From the NCBI GenBank assembly GCA_937915145.1, contig CALDNT010000037.1, positions 1 to 64,000 on the forward strand: DNA of 64,000 bases. Direction: 5' to 3'. Shown here piece by piece: positions 14,825 to 24,395 of this stretch (position 1 is the first letter of the stretch; the number at the start of each line of letters is the position of its first letter). The DNA is from an uncultured Reyranella sp. (lineage in GTDB: Bacteria; Pseudomonadota; Alphaproteobacteria; Reyranellales; Reyranellaceae). Both the position numbers and the translations under genes were made by a program. The notes below the pieces were generated by a model. The model did no database searches and was not told the DNA's origin. It saw only the letters and a program-made list of their open reading frames with translations.

Positions 14825-15715
14825 GTGCGGAATGCGCGGATTCCCCGCGCGGCCTGGCTGCAGCTTGGCGCCGCGATCCTGCTGTTCGGGCTCGCCTGGC
14901 CGGCAATCAAGCTCGGCCTCACCGAGGCGACACCGCTGTGGTTCGCTGTCGCGCGGGTAGCCTTGTGCTGCGTCACCTCGTTCGTCGTCCTGGCGCTGAT
15001 CGGCCGCCTCGCCTGGCCCCGGCGCGCCGACTGGCCGGTGATCCTTTCGGTCGGCTTCTTCCAGATCACCTGCTTCTTTTCCTTGGCAAACCTCGGCGTT
15101 GCCGTGGTGCCGGCAGGGCGCTCGGGTGTGCTCGCCTACACCATGACCCTGTGGATGGTGCCCCTTGCGCTGTTCGCCGGAGAACGCATCAGTTCGCGAG
15201 GTGTCGTGGGCGCACTGATCGGTCTCGCGGGCGTGATGGTGGTCGTCGATCCGCTGCGCTTCGACTGGAACGACCGGACCATCCTGTTCGGCTACGGTTG
15301 TCTACTGCTTGCCGCTTTGTGCTGGGCGATTGCCATCCTGCAGGCACGGCGCCATGTCTGGCGCCTGACACCCCTGCAGGTGTTGCCCTGGCAGATGGCG
15401 ATCGCGACCATTCCGCTCGTGATCATCGCCGCGACCTTCGAGCCCGAAGGCTATGTCCGCTTCGACCGTCCGATCGTTCAGGCAACCCTCTTCCTGCTGG
15501 GTATCCTGGGCGCACTCGCGACCTGGGCCGCCGTGTCGGTTGCACGGGCGTTGCCGCCGGTGACATCGTCGCTCGCCATGCTGGGCGTGCCGCTGATGGC
15601 CATCGCCGCCTCGATGGTTCTGCTCGACGAAGCTATCACCTGGCCCTTGGCGATCGGCGGCGTGCTGGTCATTGCCGGAATTGCCGTCGTGATCCTGGAC
15701 AGGTCCCGCGATTGA
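14825..15715 (+). CDS. EamA/DMT family transporter
   Basis: ~10 hydrophobic segments, two internally similar halves, GTG start. Confidence 0.88.
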   Translation: MRNARIPRAAWLQLGAAILLFGLAWPAIKLGLTEATPLWFAVARVALCCVTSFVVLALIGRLAWPRRADWPVILSVGFFQITCFFSLANLGVAVVPAGRSGVLAYTMTLWMVPLALFAGERISSRGVVGALIGLAGVMVVVDPLRFDWNDRTILFGYGCLLLAALCWAIAILQARRHVWRLTPLQVLPWQMAIATIPLVIIAATFEPEGYVRFDRPIVQATLFLLGILGALATWAAVSVARALPPVTSSLAMLGVPLMAIAASMVLLDEAITWPLAIGGVLVIAGIAVVILDRSRD

Positions 15716-15773
15716 CAGTCAGCGACCGCCTCCCGCATATGCGGACGGTACGGTCCTTGCACGGAACGAGGGT

Positions 15774-16475
15774 ATGGCAAACAAGGTCTATAAAGACGCC
15801 AAGTCGGCGCTCGACGGTGTGGTCAGCGACGGCATGATGGTGATGTGCGGAGGCTTCGGCCTGGTCGGCATACCCGACAAGCTGATCCGGGCGATGCGCG
15901 ACACGGGTGTCCAGAATCTGACATGTGTCAGCAACAATGCCGGCATCGACGGCGCCGGCCTCGGCCTGCTGCTCGAGGCCGGCCAGGTCAAGAAGATGAT
16001 TTCGTCCTACGTCGGCGAGAACAAGACCTTCGCCAAGCTCTACCTCGAGGGCAAGCTCGAGATCGAGTTCAACCCGCAAGGAACGCTGGCCGAGCGCTGC
16101 CGCGCCGGCGGCGCGGGCATCCCCGCCTTCTACACCAAGACCGGTGTCGGCACCGAAGTCGCCAAGGGCAAGGAGACCAAGGTCTTCGACGGCCAGGAGT
16201 ATGTGATGGAACGCGGCCTGGTCGGCGACCTGGCGCTGGTCAAGGCCTGGAAGGGCGATACCTCCGGCAATCTCATCTACCGCAAGGCGGCGCGAAACTT
16301 CAATCCGATGATGGCGACGGCCGCCAGGATCTGCGTCGCCGAGGTCGAGGAGCTGGTGCCGGTGGGCCAGCTCGATCCCGACCTCATCCACACGCCCGGC
16401 ATTTTCGTCAATCGCATCCTCTGCGGCGCGCCCTACGACAAGCAGATCGAGCAGCGCACCATTCGCAAAGCTTAG
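15774..16475 (+). CDS. 3-oxoacid CoA-transferase subunit A
   Basis: [64 protein letters not shown]. Confidence 0.95.
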   Translation: MANKVYKDAKSALDGVVSDGMMVMCGGFGLVGIPDKLIRAMRDTGVQNLTCVSNNAGIDGAGLGLLLEAGQVKKMISSYVGENKTFAKLYLEGKLEIEFNPQGTLAERCRAGGAGIPAFYTKTGVGTEVAKGKETKVFDGQEYVMERGLVGDLALVKAWKGDTSGNLIYRKAARNFNPMMATAARICVAEVEELVPVGQLDPDLIHTPGIFVNRILCGAPYDKQIEQRTIRKA

Positions 16476-16486
16476 GAGACTTCAAT

Positions 16487-17152
16487 ATGGCCTGGACCCG
16501 CGACCAGATGGCGGCACGCGCCGCCAGGGAATTGAAGGACGGCTACTACGTCAACCTCGGCATCGGCATTCCGACGCTGGTATCGAACTACGTGCCGGAA
16601 GATGTCGACATCACCCTGCAGAGCGAGAACGGCATGCTGGGCGTCGGCCCCTTCCCGCTCGACAACGAGGTCGACGCCGACATCATCAATGCCGGCAAGC
16701 AGACCGTGACCGAGTTGAAGGGCACCTCGTACTTCTCTTCGGCCGACAGCTTCGCCATGGTCCGCGGCGGCCATATCGATCTTTCCATCCTGGGCGCCAT
16801 GGAAGTGGCGGAGAACGGCGACCTCGCCAACTGGATGATCCCCGGCAAGATGGTGAAGGGCATGGGCGGCGCGATGGATCTCGTCGCGGGTGTGCGGCGC
16901 GTCATCGTCACCATGGAGCACGTTTCCAAGGACGGCGCCTCGAAGCTCCTGAAGGAATGCACGCTGCCGCTCACCGGCCGGCGCGTGGTCGACATGGTGA
17001 TTTCCGAACTCGGCGTGTTCACCATCGACAAGAAGGGCGATGGCGGCGTGACACTGATCGAACTCGCCGACGGCGTGAGCGTCGAGGAGGTCAAGGCCAA
17101 GACCAAGGCCAAGCTTTCGATCGCGGCCGACCTGAAGGCGACGGTCGCCTAG
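16487..17152 (+). CDS. 3-oxoacid CoA-transferase subunit B
   Basis: [18 protein letters not shown]...[14 protein letters not shown] (catalytic Glu motif SENG). Confidence 0.95.
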   Translation: MAWTRDQMAARAARELKDGYYVNLGIGIPTLVSNYVPEDVDITLQSENGMLGVGPFPLDNEVDADIINAGKQTVTELKGTSYFSSADSFAMVRGGHIDLSILGAMEVAENGDLANWMIPGKMVKGMGGAMDLVAGVRRVIVTMEHVSKDGASKLLKECTLPLTGRRVVDMVISELGVFTIDKKGDGGVTLIELADGVSVEEVKAKTKAKLSIAADLKATVA

Positions 17153-17167
17153 TTCAAGAAGCCGCGC

Positions 17168-17869
17168 CTACCAGGTGGCGAGGAACTGCCGCAGCGGTTC
17201 GGCGCCGGGATTGGTGAATTTGCGCTCGCGGATAAGCTCTTTCGCCGTCGCGCCCTGGCCGTAGTAGAGCGCATTCCATTCGCTGTCGGCGTCGAGGTAC
17301 GAACCCTCGATCGACACGCCCGCAAACAGGCCGGCGGAACTGGCGAAAGCCACGATGTCGGCGCCGCCCGCCGCGGTCGAGGCGCCCTCGAGGCCGATGC
17401 CCACCGCCACCAAGGTGACGCCGGCTTCGGCGCCGAACTTGAATTTGTGATCGAGCAGGGCGTTCAGCCCCTTTTCGGTGCGGATGATGAACACGATCTC
17501 CGAAACCTTGGCGCCGATCTGCAGGCCAACGCTGCCCGAGCCCATGCCGTAGAATGCCGGATAGCTCCAGTTGTTGGGGGAGGTGCGCCCCACCAACACG
17601 CCGCGCCCACCGGCGGCGCCCACGATGAAACCACCCTGGACGAGTTCGGGAATGATCAGCACACCCTTGGCGTCGACCATGATCTTGGCGGCGTCGGGAT
17701 AATCCTTGCCGGTGAGGACCTTGCGGCCGGTCGCCAGGCAAGCATCGACCAGCGACTGGCGTTTGGCGTCGGCGCGGGCCGGACGGGCGATCAACAGGGG
17801 GGCGGCGGCAATCGGGGCGGCGAACGCGGCGGCGGCACCCGACAGGACAAGTCGGCGATCGAGCTTCAT
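17168..17869 (-). CDS. SYLF/Ysc84 domain lipid-binding protein with Tat-like signal peptide
   Basis: MKLDRRLVLSGAAAAFAAPIAAAP signal; AKGVLIIPELVQGGFIVGAAGGRGVLVGRTSPNNWSYPAFYGMGSGSVGLQIGAK; start refined. Confidence 0.85.
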   Translation of the reverse strand: MKLDRRLVLSGAAAAFAAPIAAAPLLIARPARADAKRQSLVDACLATGRKVLTGKDYPDAAKIMVDAKGVLIIPELVQGGFIVGAAGGRGVLVGRTSPNNWSYPAFYGMGSGSVGLQIGAKVSEIVFIIRTEKGLNALLDHKFKFGAEAGVTLVAVGIGLEGASTAAGGADIVAFASSAGLFAGVSIEGSYLDADSEWNALYYGQGATAKELIRERKFTNPGAEPLRQFLATW

Positions 17870-17964
17870 TTTCTGCTCCTTGGCTGGCGGCCGGCACCGG
17901 GGGAGCGCCTGGATGGCCACAACGCCCCGAATCATACCATATTTCGCGGCGGAATTGCGGCCCC

Positions 17965-18534
17965 TCAGGTGCGCGGTGCCGGGCGGTCCTTCATGGTGAG
18001 CGGCAGGCCGGCCGCCATGAAGATCACCCGATCGGCACGCGCCGCGACCGCCATGTTCATCCGCCCCATGGCATCGCGAAAAGAGCGGCCGAGCGCCGTC
18101 TCAGGCACCAGCCCGAGGCCGAGTTCGTTGCTCACGAAAACCACCGGCGAGCCGTAGCCATCGAGTGTCCGCAGCACCTCGTCGGTGGCCTCGTCGACAT
18201 CCTCGCCGGCATGCATGAGGTTGGAAAGCCACAGCGTGAGGCAATCGACCAGCACCGGCAGGCCGCGCGCCGCGGCGGTTTCGAGGGCGGCGGCGAGCTT
18301 CAGCGGCTCCTCGATCGTGGTCCAGCCGCTGCCGCGGCGGGTGCGGTGCGCCATGATGCGGGTCGCCATCTCGACATCGCCGGCCTGGGCGGTGGCGACA
18401 TAGACCGCCGGCTGCGGCGAGGCGCCGAACAGGGTGCCCGCCACCAGCTTTTCGGCATGCGTGCTCTTGCCCGAGCGGGCGCCGCCCAGCACCAGGCTGA
18501 CCGGTGGCAGCGAATAGGTCGGAATATGCTCCAT
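17965..18534 (-). CDS. cobU: Bifunctional adenosylcobinamide kinase / adenosylcobinamide-phosphate guanylyltransferase
   Basis: SLVLGGARSGKSTHAEKL P-loop, YVATAQAGDVEMATRIMAHRTRRGSGWTTIEEP; start refined to 18534. Confidence 0.94.
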   Translation of the reverse strand: MEHIPTYSLPPVSLVLGGARSGKSTHAEKLVAGTLFGASPQPAVYVATAQAGDVEMATRIMAHRTRRGSGWTTIEEPLKLAAALETAAARGLPVLVDCLTLWLSNLMHAGEDVDEATDEVLRTLDGYGSPVVFVSNELGLGLVPETALGRSFRDAMGRMNMAVAARADRVIFMAAGLPLTMKDRPAPRT

Positions 18535-19376
18535 CAGCGGGCGGCGGCGCGCACCAACCAGCAGGCCCCGGGCAGGACGACGCCGGCCGCGCTCTCGTGT
18601 GGCCTGAGCGCCGCCGTGATCGCTTCCCTGGCCTTTTCGGCCTGATCGGGCGTGGCCTCCGCAAACCCCCGCGCCAGCGGCCCGAAGCGGCCGAGATTGT
18701 CGACGATCTCGGCTGCGTCCTTGCCCATCCAGATCGGCTGGTCGATCGCCTCGAAGGCCGGCGGGCCGAAACCTGCCTCCTTCAGGATGCGTTCCACGCG
18801 CGCACGATCGCCAAAGGCATACTGGCCCGGATCTTCCGGCCCCGGTCGCGGCATCGGCGGCAAATGCGGCGCCGCGGCGCGGAACGGCACCAGGCCCCAG
18901 GGATTTTCCGGTGGCGTGCGCCAACAGACGAAGACGAGCCGGCCGGTGGGCTTCAACGCCTGCCGAAGATTGCGGAAGGCTGCCACCGGATCGGCGAAGA
19001 ACATGACGCCGAAGCGCGAAAACACGAGATCGTACGATGCCGCCTCGAACAGGTGCGTCGCGGCGTCGTCCAGGGCGAAGCTGGCGTTCGCAAGCTGCTT
19101 CGATCGCGCGGCGGCGACCAGCGGCTCGGAGATATCGACGCCCACCACCCGGCCCAACGGTCCGACCGCGCGCGCCAGTTCGGCTGTTGTGCCGCCGGTG
19201 CCGCAACCGACATCGAGCACGCGCTCGCCGGGCTGCGCCGCGGCAGCCGCCAGCACCATCCGGCCGAACTCGGCGATGGAGCGTTCGATTCGGGCGTAGG
19301 CGGCGAGCCAGCCCTGCCCGCCCGGCCCGTTCCAGAACGCCGCCTGTTCGGCCGCGAGGTCGCGCTCGGGGCTCAC
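18534..19376 (-). CDS. Class I SAM-dependent methyltransferase
   Basis: AQPGERVLDVGCGTGGTTAELARAVGPLGRVVGVDIS; overlaps cobU start by 1 nt. Confidence 0.9.
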   Translation of the reverse strand: MSPERDLAAEQAAFWNGPGGQGWLAAYARIERSIAEFGRMVLAAAAAQPGERVLDVGCGTGGTTAELARAVGPLGRVVGVDISEPLVAAARSKQLANASFALDDAATHLFEAASYDLVFSRFGVMFFADPVAAFRNLRQALKPTGRLVFVCWRTPPENPWGLVPFRAAAPHLPPMPRPGPEDPGQYAFGDRARVERILKEAGFGPPAFEAIDQPIWMGKDAAEIVDNLGRFGPLARGFAEATPDQAEKAREAITAALRPHESAAGVVLPGACWLVRAAAR

Positions 19377-20044
19377 GCCCGGCTCCCGCCATGCGCGATG
19401 ACGAGTTCGCGCGGCATGTAGTTGGTGAAGGCCACCCGCCAGGCATGGGCCGGATCGGCCTGCTCGAAATGCTCGATGAGCGTCACCGAGACATTGTCGA
19501 TCTCGAACCGCACCGCCGCCTCGGGATGCATGTCGAAGGCATGGCTGAGTGCGGCGCGGATGGTGCCGCCGTGTGCCGTCGCCACGATGTCACGGCCGCG
19601 ATGCTCGGCCGTCAGCCGCTCGATGCTCGACACCGTGCGTTCGCGCAGGTCGATGAAACTCTCGCCGCCGGGCGGCCGGAACTCGGGCGGGCCCAGCCAG
19701 AACAGATGGTTGCTGCCGTGATCGCGGGCGATCTCGGTGTAGGTGAGGCCCTGCCACGACCCGAAATGCTGCTCGGCGAGCGCCGGATCGATCAGCAGGT
19801 TGCCCATCTCGGCGCCGGCCTTGGCGAGATGCTCGGCGGTCTTGCGCGCACGCAGCAGATTGGACGAATACCAGACCGCGCCCTTGGGCAGCAGCGCCGC
19901 CTGGTGCCTGAAGAGGGCGTCGTTGCTGACGTCGCAGTCCTTGTCGGACTGGCCGTAGCAGCGCGACTCGGGATTGGGGACCGGCGCATGCCGCACCCAC
20001 CACCACCGGGTAATGGCCCCGGTAACCTTTGCTCCTGTTGCCAT
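19373..20044 (-). CDS. cobC: Histidine phosphatase family protein, likely alpha-ribazole phosphatase (CobC)
   Basis: WWWVRHAPVPNPESRCYGQSDKDCDVSN; embedded in cobU/cobS cluster. Confidence 0.82.
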   Translation of the reverse strand: MATGAKVTGAITRWWWVRHAPVPNPESRCYGQSDKDCDVSNDALFRHQAALLPKGAVWYSSNLLRARKTAEHLAKAGAEMGNLLIDPALAEQHFGSWQGLTYTEIARDHGSNHLFWLGPPEFRPPGGESFIDLRERTVSSIERLTAEHRGRDIVATAHGGTIRAALSHAFDMHPEAAVRFEIDNVSVTLIEHFEQADPAHAWRVAFTNYMPRELVIAHGGSRA

Positions 20045-20054
20045 GCCAAGGGTT

Positions 20055-20864
20055 CTAGCTGGCGATGAAGAGCGCCGCCACCACCAGGAAAACCACCTCG
20101 GCCTTCTGCTGCACGGCGCCCAGCGTGTCGCCGGTGTAGCCGCCCAGCCGTTTGGCCATCCAGTGCGCCGCGGTCATTGCAGCGGCAATGGCCAGGATCG
20201 GCGCCAGCAGGGCCACGAAGAAGCCCTTGCCGAGCAGCAGCACGAAGGCCAGCAGCGCCGCCATGCCGATGGTGAGCCAGACATCGTTGTCGGTGGGCTT
20301 GCCGGCGCGCACGCCGAGGCCATCGTCGCGCACCGGCGAAAAGGCGAGCAGCGGATAGGCCAGCACCGCGCGCGACAGCGCGTGGGCTGCGATCAGCACC
20401 ACCAGCCCGGTCGAACTGTCGAACTGCGCCAGGCACGCCACCTTGATCAGCACCGTAAGCGCCAGCGCCAGCACGCCGAAGGTGCCGTTGCGGCTGTCGC
20501 GCATGATTTCGAGCCGCCGTTCCGGCTCGAGCCCGTGCGGGCCCAATCCGTCGGCGGTGTCGGCAAGCCCGTCCTCGTGCAGCGCGCGGGTGATCAGCAC
20601 CGCCGCCCCCACCGCCAGCACGGCGGCGAGCCAGCCCGGCCCCGAGATACCGCGAACGATCGCGAAGACAAGACCGGCGGCCAGGCCGACGCCGGCGCCG
20701 ACGAACGGCAGCACCGGCAGCACGTCGGCCAGTTGCCAGCGCGGCTGGCCGGCATCGAGTTTCAGCCCGGTGAAGAAGGAGGTCTGCTCCTTGAACGCCT
20801 GCAGCCAGTCGTCGAACGACGACGGCCGGCCCGGGGGTGCTTCGAAGTCGTTTGGACTGGTCAT
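20055..20864 (-). CDS. cobS: Adenosylcobinamide-GDP ribazoletransferase
   Basis: Membrane protein with ALHEDGLADTADGLGPHGLEPERRLEIMRDSRNGTFGVLAL, characteristic of CobS; start refined to MTSPNDFE. Confidence 0.94.
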   Translation of the reverse strand: MTSPNDFEAPPGRPSSFDDWLQAFKEQTSFFTGLKLDAGQPRWQLADVLPVLPFVGAGVGLAAGLVFAIVRGISGPGWLAAVLAVGAAVLITRALHEDGLADTADGLGPHGLEPERRLEIMRDSRNGTFGVLALALTVLIKVACLAQFDSSTGLVVLIAAHALSRAVLAYPLLAFSPVRDDGLGVRAGKPTDNDVWLTIGMAALLAFVLLLGKGFFVALLAPILAIAAAMTAAHWMAKRLGGYTGDTLGAVQQKAEVVFLVVAALFIAS

Positions 20865-20896
20865 GATCCGGCAAATATAGGAGGGTCCGCGCCCAA

Positions 20897-21937
20897 ATGA
20901 ACGCCCAATCCCCAACTTCCGCCGCAACATTCGACGAAATGCGCCGGATCCTGCGCGAAATGCCCGGTCCCGACCTCGCCGCCCGGACCGAAGTGGTGCG
21001 CCGCCAGGCCGAACTCACCAAGCCGCCGGGCTCGCTCGGCCGCCTGGAAGAGATCGCCGAGTGGCTGGCCTGCTGGCAGGGCCGCGCCCATCCGCGCGTC
21101 GAACGGCCCAGGATCGCGGTGTTCGCCGGCACCCACGGCATCGCCCAGCGCGGCGTTTCGGCCTATCCGCCCGAAGTGACGAAGCAGATGGTGAAGAACT
21201 TCCTCGACGGCGGGGCCGCCATCAACCAGCTCGCCGCCGCCATCGACGCCGACCTGCGCATCTACGAACTCGACCTCGACCATCCCACCGCCGACTTCAC
21301 GCAAGGCCCGGCGATGAACGAGGCCCGCGCCGCCAACGCCATGGCCTACGGCATGATGGCGGCCGAGCCCGGCATCGACGTGCTGTGCCTGGGCGAAATG
21401 GGCATCGCCAATACGACGGCCGCCGCCACGCTGTGCGCCGCGCTCTTTGGCGGCAGCGGCGCCGACTGGGCCGGCCCTGGCACCGGCGTCAAAGGCGCCG
21501 CACTCGCCAACAAGATCGCCGTGATCGACGAGGCACTGGCCCGCCACCGCGACGCCATCGCCGCCAAGGACCCGTTGGCGTTGCTGGCCGCCGTGGGCGG
21601 CGAGGAGCTGGCCGCCATCGCCGGCGCCATCGCGGCGGCCCGCATGGGCCGCATCCCGGTGCTGCTCGACGGCTATGCCTGCACCGCCGCCGCCGCGGTG
21701 CTGCACGCCGTCGACCGCGGCGCGCTCGACCACTGCCTGGTCGCCCACCGCTCGGCCGAGCCCGGCCACACGCGCCTGCTCGACGCGATCGGCCAGCGCC
21801 CGCTGCTCGACCTCGACATGCGCCTGGGCGAGGCCTCGGGCGCCGCACTCGCCGTGCCGCTGCTGAAAGCCGCCGCCGCCTGCCACGCCGGCATGGCGAC
21901 GTTCGGCGAAGCCGGCGTAAGCTCGAAGGATGCATAG
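20897..21937 (+). CDS. cobT: Nicotinate-nucleotide--dimethylbenzimidazole phosphoribosyltransferase
   Basis: LTKPPGSLGRLEEIAEWLACWQG, FAGTHGIAQRGVSAYPPEVTKQMVKNFL, CLGEMGIANTTAAA, HRSAEPGH. Confidence 0.96.
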   Translation: MNAQSPTSAATFDEMRRILREMPGPDLAARTEVVRRQAELTKPPGSLGRLEEIAEWLACWQGRAHPRVERPRIAVFAGTHGIAQRGVSAYPPEVTKQMVKNFLDGGAAINQLAAAIDADLRIYELDLDHPTADFTQGPAMNEARAANAMAYGMMAAEPGIDVLCLGEMGIANTTAAATLCAALFGGSGADWAGPGTGVKGAALANKIAVIDEALARHRDAIAAKDPLALLAAVGGEELAAIAGAIAAARMGRIPVLLDGYACTAAAAVLHAVDRGALDHCLVAHRSAEPGHTRLLDAIGQRPLLDLDMRLGEASGAALAVPLLKAAAACHAGMATFGEAGVSSKDA

Positions 21938-22037
21938 ACGCACGCTTCTTGCAGCTTTACCGCTGCTCGCTCTCACGCCAGCCGCTGCGGCGCTCGCCCC
22001 TCTCGTCCAGGCGACGCGACTCGCGCCGCCGGCCTGA
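21930..22037 (+). pseudogene. Truncated exported-protein ORF: signal peptide only
   Basis: ATGCATAG 4-nt overlap with the cobT stop; reads MHRRTLLAALPLLALTPAAAALAPLVQATRLAPPA then TGA. Not in the ORF track because shorter than 60 aa. Confidence 0.45.
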
Positions 22038-22046
22038 CCGGTCGGT

Positions 22047-22216
22047 TTTTCAGACACCAGTTGTCCAGAATCTGTCTGTCTGAAAATTCACAAATCGCCG
22101 GCCGGCCTGAACCGGACGATTCTTTTCAACGCAGGCCCAAATGCCGGGCCTGTCTGAAAATTCGGTGCCTCCCGAACAACTCCTGACACCTCCAAAGGGT
22201 GTTCGGAATTGTTCGG
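22047..22216. repeat. GTCTGAAAA motif x3 and nested inverted repeat
   Basis: TTTTCAGAC 22047-22055 (inverted), GTCTGAAAA 22078-22086 and 22152-22160 (within direct repeat CTGTCTGAAAATTC 22076-22089/22150-22163); CCGAACAA 22172-22179 ... TTGTTCGG 22209-22216 enclosing ACACC...GGGTGT. Confidence 0.55.
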
Positions 22217-22961
22217 CCTGTGCGCTCCACACACGGATTTCGAGTCCCGTGAAACCGGCGAACCCTTCCACATTCCCTGCCCGATGAACGTAGGAGGGAA
22301 CTCACCGGTTGAAGAGGCCGATGGTCACGTGGCCCGTCCGTAAGGCCCCCAGGGCGGGGGTTAGCCCGCCCGCGAGGGGTGAGGGCTCACCGGGTTTCAT
22401 CCGGTTCTTGCGCCGCTCCCCGGGAGTGACCTTTTAGGAGCTCGGCTGGGTCTTGCGTCCCGCACCTCTCTCTTCGAAGGGCGCGGCCGGTCGGCCGGGC
22501 AACAGCGGCGGGGTTACCCGCCGCGCGCCAAAGGGTTTTGGGCTGCGCGCGTAGGGTCGATTCGCGTCGGATTTGCGACAGCCTCCCGGGACGGCCGGAT
22601 AAAGGAGACCAACGACGGTGTTCTTGATCGGCAGGGACTGCACCCACGCCCCAGTGGCATCGCGACCGCGTCCGAAGACCTGGCCCCTTGCATCGCCCGC
22701 GTGGAGAGCGGGACGCCACCCGGTCACGACAAGGAGCCGTCCCGTGCAAAGTGACCGGGCGGCTCGGCCTTTGAAGACAGGCCTCGTGCGACGATATCAG
22801 AAACATAGGCTAAAGACTGCTGAACTTGCAACTACAAGGGGTAGTGGTTGCGAAGCGACAGGTGCTGGCAAAGTGCTGTCTTTTGCAGGCTCGCCGAAAC
22901 GGATATTCGCTACCGATGGGCCCCCCAGTTCCGTCCAAGTATCAATCGGCCGAACTACTAG

Positions 22962-24395
22962 TCACGCCTCTTCGCCACGCCGCTCGTATTGCCGCTGGTT
23001 GTCCAAGACAGTCTTCTCTGCGCGGGCGAACCGGGCATCAGCATCCTGTAAAATCAGAGATTCGCCGATAGCCCGTTCCAGGTCTTCCTTAGTGAAAACA
23101 AGTACGCCGAGTCTCTCCGCTTGCTCGATGTCAGCCTTCACCTCATCACGCGCTAGTGGCGTCACGATCAAGGGTATCATGCGGAGGTGGCTATGGCCCG
23201 ATTCGTCAAGCCTCCGTCGCAAACTCATTGCCCGTTCGTAAAGCTTCGAAAGTTTCTGGTCAGCTTTCAGCCCACCGGTAGTGCACTCGATAACGAGAAA
23301 ATTGCCGTTTGGCGCTGTAACAAGAAGGTCCGGCGCATCTTGTGTACGCTTGTTGGGGCCGAAGGCCGCTGGACTGAAGCCATGGAGCCAGAATAACCAC
23401 GACACGCCGAACTCCAAATCCCGCGCATCATAACCGCGGCGGCGCGAGTCAAACAAAAACTCACGCAGTGTCGTCAGCGCCGGATCGTGCTCCTCGAATG
23501 CCGCGCGCTTCGCGTTAGGAAGCGTCCTGGGATTCGCTATCCAGTATTGATGATGCGCGTGACCATTCACGATAGCGAAACACTGAATTACCGCCCCTTT
23601 CGGGATCTGGATTTGCCCCACACCCTTCAGCCCCTTCGCAAGCCGCTCCCACGCCATCTCGCTGCCGTGTAGCGTTCCGCGCGTGACGGTGACTCCGTTC
23701 AGACGAACTCGGTAGTTGATGGCGACAGAGTTGCGATCCACTCGGTGCGCCACAATGCAGGCGAGGTTTGCATCCGTCTCGCCGACCTGAGATGCCATGT
23801 CTACCTCCGCAACATGCCAAGCAATCGCCTCGATGCGGCAGTCGTTGATGTGCTGCGGATTCAGGCCAAAATCGTCGGCGAGGTCAGCGACGCCGTCGTA
23901 TGGCGGGCTGGCTGACTTTAATTCCCATTCAAGCTCCCGATTGTTGGTGAGTATCGAGCCCCGCCCTCCGTCGACCTGAAACACCACATCTCTCCGCCAT
24001 TCGTCGTTCGCCGGCGTCCACGAATTGGTAGAGAAGTTGATGTTGTTGTTCTGAAGGGAAAGCAGCCCGTCGGGCGTCCTGAGCTTTCCGTCGGCCATCT
24101 CCTGAAGAAGGGCTTCCCAGTCATTCCAATGCGGTTCGCCGGACTTCAGAACGAAGCGTCGCGCGAGTACATTTGCGCTCTCGAAGTACTTTGTAGCCAC
24201 CTCCGGCACCCACGACACTACGAAGTCGATGCGTGCGTGCGCTATCACCCACTCCTGCCCGTTGCGGACCGCAATGAAGGTTATGATGGCTGACTCATAG
24301 GCGGCCCGCCACGGCGCAATCTTATCGAGGAATGCCCTATGATCGCTGGAATGGGCATTGGGAGAGCGCAATGAGTTCAATGTGTCACATTCCAA
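22962..24395 (-). CDS. Uncharacterised protein with C-terminal PD-(D/E)XK-like nuclease region
   Basis: 477 aa; C-terminal PDLLVTAPNGNFLVIECTTGGLKADQKLSKLYERAMSLRRRLDESGHSHLRMIPLIVTPLARDEVKADIEQAERLGVLVFTKEDL resembles a D-x(n)-E-x-(C/K) restriction-like core; N-terminal ~330 aa not recognised. Confidence 0.6.
   Translation of the reverse strand: MECDTLNSLRSPNAHSSDHRAFLDKIAPWRAAYESAIITFIAVRNGQEWVIAHARIDFVVSWVPEVATKYFESANVLARRFVLKSGEPHWNDWEALLQEMADGKLRTPDGLLSLQNNNINFSTNSWTPANDEWRRDVVFQVDGGRGSILTNNRELEWELKSASPPYDGVADLADDFGLNPQHINDCRIEAIAWHVAEVDMASQVGETDANLACIVAHRVDRNSVAINYRVRLNGVTVTRGTLHGSEMAWERLAKGLKGVGQIQIPKGAVIQCFAIVNGHAHHQYWIANPRTLPNAKRAAFEEHDPALTTLREFLFDSRRRGYDARDLEFGVSWLFWLHGFSPAAFGPNKRTQDAPDLLVTAPNGNFLVIECTTGGLKADQKLSKLYERAMSLRRRLDESGHSHLRMIPLIVTPLARDEVKADIEQAERLGVLVFTKEDLERAIGESLILQDADARFARAEKTVLDNQRQYERRGEEA

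Noticed and set aside
22640-22670. GCCACTG (B12-box-like) on the minus strand near cob genes, suggesting a cobalamin riboswitch
   Set aside because: The other conserved parts of the cobalamin riboswitch are not recognisable nearby, and the orientation does not precede a cob gene.
22434-22806. Minus-strand ORFs 22434..22727 and 22387..22806 as genes
   Set aside because: They overlap in different frames, show no recognisable domain and lie across strong hairpins; more likely spurious ORFs over structured DNA.
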